Shown here one piece after another: positions 29,701-41,700 of a DNA stretch of 64,000 bases. The stretch comes from Tenrec ecaudatus (Eukaryota > Chordata > Mammalia > Afrosoricida > Tenrecidae): assembly GCF_050624435.1 (NCBI RefSeq), contig NC_134536.1:9180758-9244757 (forward strand), read 5' to 3'. The notes below the pieces were generated by a model, which had not been told where the DNA came from, did not search any database, and saw nothing but the letters and a program-made list of their open reading frames with translations. The first letter of the stretch is position 1, and the number at the start of each line of letters is the position of its first letter. Position numbers and translations under genes: made by a program.

Positions 29701-32700
29701 CTGGAAAAAGGGTTGATGGAAAACAAAAAATAGCACTTTAACCAACAAAGTAAACTGCGATTAAAGGTGTCCACGGGCATGCGGGCCAAGGGCTGCCCAT
29801 GCCAGGTGTCCAGTCCCTCGTGTGGAGGCTGCAGCAGCTGGGAGGAAGCCCTCCGGCCTCAGTCTCAGCCAGGCCCAGCCAGAGGCTGACCAGACCCAGA
29901 GCCTGTAAAATGCAACTCACTGCCATCAGGCCGATTGTGACCTGTGGGTTTCTCAGGCTTTCCATCTGTATGGGAGCAGAGAGCGGCCTCCCTCTCCTGA
30001 GGCGTGGTGGGTGCGTCTGCACTGCTGAGCCCAATCTGTACCCACGATGGCACCACCAAGGCCTCTCCGACACCGCAGGGGGCACAGCACGGCTCAGGAG
30101 ACCCCAACCAACCGGAAGTCACCGCCGGTCCATTCTGGGGTTTACCCAAGGGAAGCCCCAAAGTGGGGTCCACTTACCCATCAACAGGTGACTGGATGTC
30201 CCCGAGGAGCGGACTAACTACCCTGCAAATGGTGCCCACGCTCCAGGGCTGGGTCCACGCTGCTGCGCCACACACATCAGAGCACTTGCTAGTGAGCACT
30301 GTTCCACTGCACATGTGTTTTATCCCAGAAAGCCAATGCTAGCTGCCCAGGCTGTGTGGTTGGGGTGGGTGGGTAGGGGTTGTCAGCCAGAAGTCGTGCA
30401 GCCCATCACTGCCCAATCTGAGGACCCTCGGGGAGCTAGAGAAGGAACTGAGGGCTTCCTTCACAGGAGGGTGGCCTGGTGTCCCCAGCCACCTCCCAGT
30501 GGCCCCTCTCTGCTTCCCTCTGCCAGGTCTCAGAGGCCCACTCAGGCTTTCAGAGTTCTCCGCTGTTTCTTCAGGCCAGCCATGCTGGAGCACACCTCAG
30601 GAACGGTGGCGTTCCGGTACCTTTTTAAAAGTGCCCCCGGCTTCCACGGTCTGAAATAGCATTATTGAAATGCGGGGGATTCTGAAGGTCGGTGGAGCGG
30701 AAGTGGAAGCCCAGGTACTCACCGTGAAGTTCATCTCCTTGATGGGCAGTTTCAGGTGCTCAAACCCCACCAGCACCGTGTACTGCGTGTAGTTCAGGTA
30801 GCCCAGGTGGGCCACGATGATCTCCGCACATCTCTGCAAACACACGAGGGACCTGCTGTGCTTCATTCCACATGAGCCAAATGGGCTCCCCCGTCACTGC
30901 CAGGGGAGAAGTGCCGGGCAGCAGCAGACACTCAGAGCCCGCCTTCGCCAGGCCCAAAACAATCGTTGGGCTGGTCCCACACCAGCACCCTTCTTAGAGA
31001 GGATGGACCAAATGGTTGTTTTCTGGAAACAAATCGTGTCTGACCAATAGTCACTGGCATCTTTTCACTTCCGATGTCCCCGAAAGAAAAACATGAGCAC
31101 GCTAACACAGATCCCACATTTCTGTGCCTGATACAAGTCACGTGTACGTGAAAGCCAGACCACGAACTGGACGGTTTTGAACACTGACTGTACCGCGGGC
31201 TGCAGGGAGCCCATGCACTTCTGGAAGAAGTTCGGCCAGAATACTCATTAGAAGAGGATGGTGAGACTTTGTCACACCTGCTCGGGACACGTGGTCCAGA
31301 GAGACCAGTCCCTGCAGGTAAAGCAGAGGGGCGTGAAAACCAGGAAGGCCCGCAGTGACCTGGACTGACACAGCGGTTGCAACGAACGGGTCAGAGATGA
31401 CAACCGCTGTGAGGGTGGCGCAGGACCGGGCAGTGTTTGACCTTTGTCCACAGGGCCCCCAACTCACAGGGAGAGCCCAATCCAGAAGGACACTTCCAGA
31501 CATGGCCCTAACGCCTCGCCCATCACAGACTTACGGTGCAGAGGCCCAGCCTGACCTGTGAAAGCCACCTTCAGTTCTTTTGGTGTAAACGGAATGCGCT
31601 CAGTCACTTCTCCAGCTGCCCACGCACAGGACCTGCTCACCTCCATCTCTGAGGGACCTGCCTTTGTGCCGTGCCTTCCCTACCCATCCTCCAGGTCCCC
31701 CTACTGCAGCGGCCTGTTGAGCCCTGGCTGGGACTCCCTCTACACCAGGGGTCACGGACACGGCTCAACCTTCATGTGCCACAAGTACCCCACAAGCATT
31801 TTTCTAAGGACCCGCCAGACAGTAAGTGCAGTTAGAGTGAGAGGCTACCCAGATACTCTGGTGTGCATCCGTGGGCACGTGTGAGAGTCTGGTTTTGTGC
31901 TCACACATGTATGTGAGCCCTTCTAAGACCTACAAAAGTATCAGCGCAGGAAGGCACATGTGCTTCCTGTGGTCTGCCCACGACACCCAAGACTCGGCTC
32001 AGTGACCCTGCGGCACGAGGTGGTGGGGGATGGGGGTGGGGAGGGGGCCCTGCAGCTTCACTTACCCCGGCGCACGTGAGGGTCCTGGTCCGATTGTGAA
32101 CTTTGTTGTGAATGAACATAATGTTTCCACCCTGCGTGATGCCGTCGACTTTTACCGTCATGGAAAAGCTTGTCTGAACAGAGGTTTCTACAAAAAGAGC
32201 AAGGAGGAATGGGGACGCGTCGGGGACCATCACGGACACCATCCTCACACCTGCACAGGTGTGCCGTCCGCTCACGGCCAGGGACTAGCTACCGCACACC
32301 CAGTGCTGAGCTGATGCCCGCCTGCATCACAACGCACAGGACGACCTGTTTTCTTTGTTTATTGTGGTGAATAGACAGGTGACAACACAGGCGCCATTTC
32401 CAGGATGCGCATACACTGCGGGGCATTCGTGACGTTCATCACACCCTCACCCATGTCCAGATTACCCTTCACCCCTATCAAGCCCTGCCCCTAACCACCC
32501 AAGTCCTGGAGGGCAGGTTTAGGAACAGGGGCCCTGGTGGCACAGTGGGCTATGCTTTGAGCTGCTAACCACAAGGTTGCCACTTCGAATTCACCAGTCA
32601 CCCCACTGAAGAAAGATGAGGCTGTCTGCTCCCTCCCGTCCAGATCTACAGTCTCAGAAACCCACAGGGGCAGTTCTACCCTGTCCGGTAAGGCTGCTGT

Positions 32701-35700
32701 GGTCAGTCAACTCGATGGCAACTGTAAGTAGCAAGTCAGAAAGCACTGCTACAAAAACCACAAAAACTTTCTCATGGCCAAACGGTCAGCTGCTGCTTCT
32801 CGATACATCCTCCCTCACCATCCGGACGGCGTGTGCATCTCTCCAAGCCTTCCCAGAAGAGTCCTGTGTGCTCTGACTGACTCCATCGCAAAACAGCGGC
32901 CCTGGTGCCCCCGAGGGGTCCAAGCTGTGCCCTCCTCAGTGTTCTTTTGAGTTTGGGAAGCAGAAGTCTGACCGGTCCAAGCAGGGCTGCAGGATTTCCC
33001 TTGCTGCCCTCTAAGAACGAGCAGGGGCGTCGCTGTGGTGGGGGAAAAGGCAGCTTTGCGTTTTCTTAGAACGTCTTCCTAGTAACTCTCTGCGAGTGTC
33101 CTGTGTCCTTCTATAAAATCTGTCCAGACAGCCCCTCTGCCTCAGATTTCACTGGCCCAGCAGATGGCAGCAGCACGTTTCTGAAGGCGCCTGAACAAGG
33201 CTACGACAAGTGTGTTACTGATCACAGGGGGATCCTTACACGGGTTTGTTTGGAATAAACCCACGCCTCTATGAATGGGAGTGCTAGCAGCAGTAACTTC
33301 TCAACGTACTCTTGTGATGAGTAGCTTCCTACATCACCTTGTGCAAATACTTTTAAGTCTTTTCGCCCTCTAACGTACAAGGAAGTGTCCCCCAACGGCA
33401 GGCATCCTACCTTTCGATTGATCCAACTCAACGACGCACGTCAGCCACAGCTGCTGGTTGTACGTGGACAGCGGATTGGAAAGGATATGAATTGGCTTCA
33501 GCTGAGGCAAGAAGAAAACATGAGCACTTCGGTAACTGATGTGATCATTTCAGCATGACCACCATACACTTGACCTTGAACTCAGCATGCATACTGAACA
33601 AGAAAGGCTAGTGCCCAAGTGCTGACACTGTTCTGCAGGCCGGTTCTTCTTGACAGCTTCATGGAAGCCCCGCTTTCAAAAGAATGGACCAGCTACTCCT
33701 TGTGATTCACAATCTTTCCTCAAAACCTGCTAGCAGGGCAGGTGCCACTACCTGGGGCTGTGGGGCACAGACCTGCATGAACACCTGGGACAGACCCAGC
33801 TTGGGGACGAAAGGGGCCAGGAAGACAACATGGTTAAGATTATGCACAAGGAAGGACCCCAGGGGCGGCTCTATAGTAGCAAGCTAACACGTCAGGATCT
33901 CTTCTTAAGGGGCAGGCTGGCTCGTCACTGCGGAGGGGTCAGGACAGAGAGGACCATGCTGCAATGGATTCTGGGAATGGTGACCCTTTGTCCCCCCCAA
34001 TCTCAGGATCACACCTGACAGACAGACAGACAAGCAGCCTGGGGCCAAACCATGGTGGGCCACACAGGAGGGTCTTTGAGACACGAGGACTGAAGGGCAT
34101 GCACTTGAGGACCACCCGCCCCGCTGCTTCCTTTTGGAAAGTCTATGAGGACACAGCCCCAGTGAGAGAGGGGTGTGGAGCGGGCTGATCACACTTGAAT
34201 GCTGTGCGTGCCAGGTCACGGGAGAGCAGACAACGTGTCCGTTTATAGAGGAGATACGCTATCTGACGTGCTCACACTTTGGAAACCCAAATCCTCTGGT
34301 CGGAAGGACCTTTTTGGCTTTTGCTACAAAGGGTGATGAATCATCAAGGCGCATTAAACAAAATACGAATACCTGTGAGGTGACCACTGTAAGGACTGTG
34401 CCCCCAGACCCATCTCGGGGACAGGGCTGCACAGGGGCAGGCATCGGGCAGGCCTGAGTACATGCAGACGTGGAAATAAACGCCGGCCCCTCAGAGGCTA
34501 CCCCACCGCCCTCCCCAAGGGCTGAGACGCTGGTTCCAGCATCGGATAGTGGGATTCAGCAATGCTGCTGCCCGGGAAGCAAGAGGCAGAGCAAGGCAGT
34601 CGGTCAGTCTGTCTGAATGTCTGTCTGGGACCCCCCCTGGAAAGCCCGGGCCAGGACCCACTGTGGCTGAGCGGGGAGGTGGTCTCCATTCCTGGTCTCT
34701 CTGGGAAGGGTTCAAAAACCGGTCAGAATCAACTCGATGGCAGTGAGTTTCGAGGACAGTTCTAAACAGTAAGTCAGAAAACACTGCTACAAAATCACAA
34801 AAACTTTTCTCATGACCAAGCGGTCAGCTGCTGCTTCTGCACACAACCTCCCTCGCCATCTGGATGGTGTTTCCCCAAGGCTTTCCTCAGGGGCCCCTTC
34901 ACGGGAGCAGACCGCCAGCACCCTCGCACGGTGCTCCCGCTGTCGACCTTCAGCTAGTGCCTGAGCAGACGCTGTGCGTGCCAGCCGAGGATGTGCCCCC
35001 GCACCTACGCAGCTGACAGCACCCGCCGGCACCACCGGGCCCCGCCTTACCTTTTTGCTGTTAAGTGAGAAATTGGCTGCGGAAGTCTGGATCACTCTGG
35101 GCCCTGAAGTGTACACAGGGGGGAGAAAAGGAGGAAAAAGGCAGAGACTGGATGAAGTGGGCTGCTTCGTGGGGAGGGGGTTTCCTGGTCTCTCTGGCCG
35201 TGTCACCTATGGAGGACACAGCCCGGCCCGGCCCCTCAGCTGTACTTGGGAGACACCACAGGAGGGCGAGCAACGTCTCGCTGTTCCGTTTCCCGTCTGT
35301 GGCGCACGAGCCAGAGAAAACACTGCCACGTGGACCACGGAGCTAATGTGCAAAGGCTGCTGTTACGATCAGGACAGCTCTTCACCCAAATGAGGGCGGC
35401 TGCCCAAACCCTCAGTGGGGGGCTCAGAGAGGCACAACGCACACCCAGACTGAAGGATGTCCCCGAAACAGACACAGACGCCGAGGTTCTTCTGTGGGTG
35501 ATGCCTCAGAGCAGCCAGGACACCCTGGGAGGCTGACTTTCCTGCGCACAGAGCGGGTGGTCCTACAAAGCTGTCCCCTGAGGAGAGGGGTCCGGCTGGG
35601 TCAAGCAGCCTGCCATCCCGAAAAGGAAGGAGCTGGGCCCGGGGACTCAGTGCTGAAGGTGTGCTCTCCACGCAGGAAGGAGGCCGCCGTCCAAGTGAGG

Positions 35701-38700
35701 TTCTCACAGGCCACATCTGAACAGCCCCTCTCCCAGGTGGGGAGGCAGCCTGGTTTCCTGAAAGGAATTCCAGCGACGGAGCCCCAACCCCAGGACTCGA
35801 CCCTCAGGTGACTGGCCTGAAATGAGGGGGGCAAACTCGAGAGGACTGTGGGGGAAAGGCTGAGAACTCCCAGGGTGTCTGAGGGAAGGAGTGGACACAC
35901 AGGTAAGCCTAGGCCTGGCTGAGACCAGGGACTCTGAGAAAATGGGCCTGCCCTACCTATCAGGAAGGATCCTTGTGGAAAAGTCAACGTGGGGACTAAG
36001 GTCATGTGAGTCTGTGTGATCTAACGGGAAGGGAGAGGTTCTCAATGTACTCATTATCACCATCAGGCAAACCTCGCCGTGGCTCCCTGCTGCCCCTGCC
36101 CAGGCCCAGCCCAAGGTCCCGATTCGGTGAAGACACTCACTGTCCCCGAGGCACCAATGATTTTGTCCCTCACACTTTGGGGTGAGTTAATCAATTTTTA
36201 AATTTTTATATGAATACCTCTCTGCATAAGAGGTATCACTTGGGGAGCAGGGCGTGCGTGGAAGAGTAGAGGTGGGAGGGCAGCCAGCACAGCCGCCAGG
36301 CCCCGCTGCACTGGGGCTGTGGGAGGACCCCGAAGGCAGAGGGCTCGGCCTGAAGTGAGCATGGCCCTGCTGCAGCTCTTCAGAGGCAGAGTGGTGCCAG
36401 GTACTGGGCAGGGGCAGGGTAGCCCACAGTCACAGTGAGGTGCCCAGGCCCCCACCCCAAGCTCACAGCCACCAAGCTCACCCTGAAGGCCAGTTCTGCA
36501 GCCCCAGCACCCAGCAGCTCCTGGACACAGAAGGCACTCAGGAAGTACCTGCTGGTCAGAGAGCTGGCTGTCAAGGTCACTCGCGCTGCAGGCCCATGAC
36601 AACTAGAAGGACAGGAGAGTACCGGGACCTCTGCCTGAGTCCAGGGGCTGTAGGGAAGGGAGCCAGAGGAGGCCCTGGGGCCGTGGGGAGGGGGACGATC
36701 AATGTGGAACCTACCTTTGACCCCCACGAAGATGGTCAGACTGAAGCAAATGAAGAAAACGACAAAGACGAGGACGAAGTGGCGCTTGGAGAGCGTGTAC
36801 AACCGCATGGGCGCCAGCCTGCGGAGACACAGGGAGTGAGACGGGCGGACAAGGTCGAGATGGACAGACAGGGGTGAGACAGGGGGCATGAGAGGGACAT
36901 GGGTGAGATGGACAGGGGTGAGATGGACAGGAGTGAGACAGACAGACAAGGGTGAGAGGGACAGGGGTGAGATGGGAGGCATGAGACAGACAAGGGTGAG
37001 ACGGACAGGAGTGAGACAGACAGACAAGGGTGAGACGGACGGGGTGAGACGGGCAGGGGTGAGACGGACAGGGGTGAGATGGGCAGGGGTGAGACGGGGG
37101 GGGGCATGACATGGACATGAGTGAGACAGATAGGGCGGGGCCCACCCTGCAGCCCCTCATCCAGAGGTGGGCTCCTTCTAAGACCAGGGGACTTTCCCTG
37201 CAAAACAGAGTCCAACACCCTGAGATTGTCTCAGAAAACAGGAGACATCCTTTGGGGCATGTGCTCCTTAAAGAGGACCCTGCCACCCTGTCCCTCTACC
37301 TCTTCGTGACCCTCCCCCCGCCCATATCACCCCTTGATCAGCAGCCTCACAGACACCATCAGTCAGTGCCAGCTGCAGGCCCCAAGCGCCACTGCCCTGT
37401 CCCCGTTGCTGTCCACACCAGCACTGGCCACCCCTTCAGACGCCCTCGAAGGTCCTCACCCACTGCGCAACGTTGTGAAGTCTCGGTGTGATGCCAGTAA
37501 ACACTCCACCCCCAGGGACTAATGGGGGCCAGCCTGGGAACCGGTGGGCGATCTCTCTGTCCTAGAGTCCCTGAGAGTGGGAACCAGCTGCTCAGCAGTG
37601 GGGGTAGGGAGTGGAGCTTATCAGTACCAGAAACAAAGGGACCTCCACAGAGGCCAGACTCTGCTGTGAACCAGTCTGTGGCCCCCTCCCCACCGCCTTC
37701 CCAAGCAGCAGTCACCCGATGGGCATGTCTGCGCCCTGATAAGCTGAGGCTGGCAGACCGTACACCCCAGTTACACACTGAAGAGGGCAGAGCCCGCGCT
37801 TGATCAGTGTTTGCTTTGTCCCTTCTGATCTCTCCTCCCCAGGCCTGCTGGAGCACGCTGCCAGGAGGGCGGGTGGGGGGGGGGGCGGGGAGGAAGCCCA
37901 CGCTGGCAGACCAGGAGGAGGGGCAGGGCCCGGGTCATTTCCCAAGGTGCTGGGAAGTACCGCCCCCCTACTCCTCAAATCTCACCCCTCTACTCTCACA
38001 CCCTCCCCCCACTGGAGGAGGAAGTGTGTGGCTGGGCCTTATCTGGGCCAGGGCCAGAGCCTCTGAAGGGCTTGGGCAGACTGCAGAGAGGCTGCCAGTG
38101 AGTACGCCGAACTCCCCCGCCCCCACTCAGTCAGTCACTCCAGTCCCCCTGAGCCATGGAACTGGTCAGGCCCTAGCCGTCCCACAGATGCCAGTCTCAA
38201 CTGCCCAGGGAATGATAGTGCCAGCACTGAGCTGCCATGCGCGGCTGCGACCCCAAGCCTGGGTCTGAGTGCTCCCAGGGGCGCCTCGGAAGAAAGGCCT
38301 GGCCATCATTCCAGGAAGACAAGCCGTTAAGTCCCCACCGTCACCCCCAATGCACCTGGTCCCCAAGCACTGAGGCCCAAGCTTTCAACTGTCGAAGCCT
38401 GTGTCACCTCGGGAGGGAGTCCACCCCTCCCACTGACAGACATGGACACTGGGCTCTCGAGAGGGTAAGGGACTTACCTAAAATGCCACTACTGTCCTGG
38501 GTGTGGCCTCCTTTCCTGGGAGAAGGCTCAGGAAGTGGATGGAGCTGACATGGGTGATCTAACTGCTTCAGGAGCCCGGGGCAGGGCAGAGTAGGGTGTG
38601 CTCGGCCACTCAGTCTATGACTCACCCCATCACGGACAGCTGCCCTCTGGGGTTCCCCAGGCTGTCCACCTTCACCTTTCCCAGAGTCAATGCCACGTCC

Positions 38701-41700
38701 AGTGGCCCTGTACCTGGTTCCCCAGGCTGTCTGTCCCGATGGGGGCACTTTTGTTCCAACAATCCTGCAGAGGAAGGATGTTCCCGGGGAGACCCCAAAG
38801 CTGCGCACACTGCGTCCTGGGGCAGGGCAGGGGCAGAAGTGGAAACCAGAACTGAATGAAGCTGTGGCCTACTCAGAAAACACACTAACCTCACTGCCCT
38901 TGGGGCAATGCCGACTCACAAGACCCCACAGGGCGGGGCAGACCCCCCCCCACCCACGGGGTTCCAAGACCGGAACTCCCTATGGGAGTAGAAAGCCTCA
39001 TCGTTCTCCTCAGAGCCGCTGGTGGTTCCCAACTGCTGGCCTCGTGGTTAGCGCCTCCATGGGGCATCACTACGCCACCAGGGCTGCGTCCAGAGAGAAG
39101 GCATTGACTAAGTGGGCAGCCCCTCCTGAGCTGGCCCCCAGCAGGGGGACGTGCACGGTCACACACGACACGTGGGTCTAGAACACATTCTCAGAGCCCT
39201 GACAACAGCGCTCCTTCACGGTGAGGAGGAGGGGAAAGAACTAGGCACGGGCATGGCAAGCCATCAAGTCGGCACCTCGACAGTGGCATACCACACACAC
39301 GCCCCCCACTCTGTCCTTCCCGTCCCTTGATCGGGACCCAGTCATTAACCCCCACAGCCACAGGTCTCCCAGACCTGGAACTGCTGCCAGCCCACTGACT
39401 CCATTACTGGTTGGTTCTCACGTAACTCAAATCCCCACCCCCCACAGCTTTCATTGTTGTTGCCTTTTATCATTAATGTCTTACTACCCCCATCGTGATT
39501 TGCCTCTGGGTCTGGAAACGTGATACACAAGCGTACAGAGGATGACCGTCAGCTCGGTTGTACAAGAGGGCTCCACAAAGCTCCTGTATGCTCTAGGGCT
39601 TTCAAGGGCCCCAAGTCCTGCCTGAGTCCTTCCTACCCACCCCATGGCTCCACGAAGAGCCCACAGGGATTCTACCCCAGCGGGCACCGCCAGGGCCTAA
39701 GAGGGCCAGTCCTATCGCACACAGATGGGAATTAAGGATACTAGCGGGAAATATGTTGATCACACAAAAAAGCAGACTGATTTCCCAGAGAAACGAAACA
39801 CCTTTATTGGGGAGCCCTCAAGAAAAAGTGTGGACACAACACCTTCCCTCCTTTCTGCACATTCACACCAACCCCCAAGGCAGAGGCCTGTCTAGGAGGG
39901 TGGAGGTGGAGGCCTGGCAGCACTGGGCGAGTTTACCAGCCTCTGCTGCTGCTGCTCTTCTGTGCTCTCTCCTCCCACCGTGGCCCTCCCTCCCAGGTTC
40001 CCGCCTCACGTGCCATCCGCCTAGAAGCTGAGCAGGCTTTGAGATGCCCCACATGTACCCTGGGCTCCTGCCCTGCCTTCTGGCCCCACACACCTGGAAT
40101 CCTGGCTGGCGACACTATCCTTCTAGTCGTGAGGCCCAGATGCTTGGAGTCCCCCTTTCATCACTGTCCACCTCTGACTCATCAGCAAATCCTTCAAAAC
40201 CCACCGAGGCACTGCGCAGCCCGCCCTCCTCAGGCCAGCCCACCACCTCCTAGCTGGTCTCTGGGCAGTGGGGGTCCTCAGTGGGGGAGGTCTGGGTTCC
40301 CGCCTGCTTAGCAGTGGAGGCCTGTTTGTGCACTGGTTCTGAGGCTGAACAGATTGAGGTGTGGCTGGAAGACTAACAGGCCAGGAAGAAAAGCCTGGCT
40401 AATCTCTTGGAAACCCAGGGACGGCAGGCCCCTCCCAAAGTGCATGGTCACTTGGAGACAGCTCACCACCGGTCTCCTCAGGAGCACACTGTACAGTCAC
40501 TACACGCCGGATCCTCCTCCTCTAAGACAGTGGGTTTTGACGCCAGCTGCAGCTGCGGCCCCTCTGAGCACCCTCCTGTCAGAAGGCCACCTGCCCCTCT
40601 CCTTGGTCAGCTGGAAACCGTGCCCCCTGGAGCCCCCAGGGCCTCCTGGGCCCTTCTGAGCATGCCCCCTTCCCCGAGGTCTCCAGGAGGGCACAGGTGG
40701 GCGGTGAGCCAGGCACCCAGGAGCCCCCCCTCACTCCTTCTGCAGGGAGGGTCCCACGCCTTTCCCGGTCTTGACTCTGATCTCCTGTGCTAGCAGTAAA
40801 GACTGCAGCTGCGAGCTGTGGGAGGCGCTTTCCATGGAGACACCAATTCATGGGGTCAATGTTTTGTTTTTTCTGTGGTCCACAGCCCTTCCCCGGGCAG
40901 GCAATGGACTTCTCGGGCCTCTGTGTCCGCATCTGTAAACTGGGCATCAGCAGACTGGGCCGCACACTGGGTGGCCAGCCGCGGAGGACTGAGTGTCTGC
41001 CCGTTGGTCCGTAGTAGAAGAGGCAGGCTCTTCTCTGCCCCCTTTTTCTTTTTACTGTTGTCCATTTTCACTCTACTCTCCCTGGGAAGACCCACCATGC
41101 AAAATCTCCCCTCTTCCAGCTCAGAATCCAGCCTGGGGTGCCGAGGACAGCGTGGGGAGGGGTGGTCGGGGTGGAGGGAAGGACAAGAGAGCGTGGCTCC
41201 TAACAGACATGCCCAGGTGGCCTGCTTTAGAGGTGAGCAGAGACAGAGAAGGGCCTCCCAGTTAGCAGGGGTGTCCCTGCCTATGAGAGCACACCCGCCT
41301 GAAGGTCAGGGGCTGGAATGCCTTCCACCACCATGCACATTCAGGACGTGGAGGCCTCACCAAAATCTCCCCTTCTTAAGTACAATGACTGGAGTTGATG
41401 AAGGAAGGAAGGAACTTCTACAGGCAGGGCGAGAACAGCACAGTCTGAAATACACATACGATGTATTACCCATCACCTATCTTTGACCATTCAGGAATTA
41501 AAGGCCCCCCAAACACCATCATGCAAACATTCAAGGCCCAACAGCCTCAAACCCACTGTCACGGAGCATACTGCTGTAAGCTCCTCAGGGGAGCCTGCGT
41601 ATCTCTGCAGGCCACAAGCCCAAGATGCTGTTAGGTGCTATCCAGTCAGTTCCGACCCATAGCGACCCTAACACAACAGAACAAAACATTGCTCAGTCCC

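Noticed and set aside
36380-37027. Long minus-strand open frame (about 215 codons) rich in L-T-P-V and S-H-P-C repeats
   Set aside because: It is minisatellite sequence running by chance in frame into TMEM181 exon 2. Only 36715-36818 of it is coding.
36838-37137. CRISPR-like regular repeats
   Set aside because: The units are directly tandem with no spacers and lie in a vertebrate intron.
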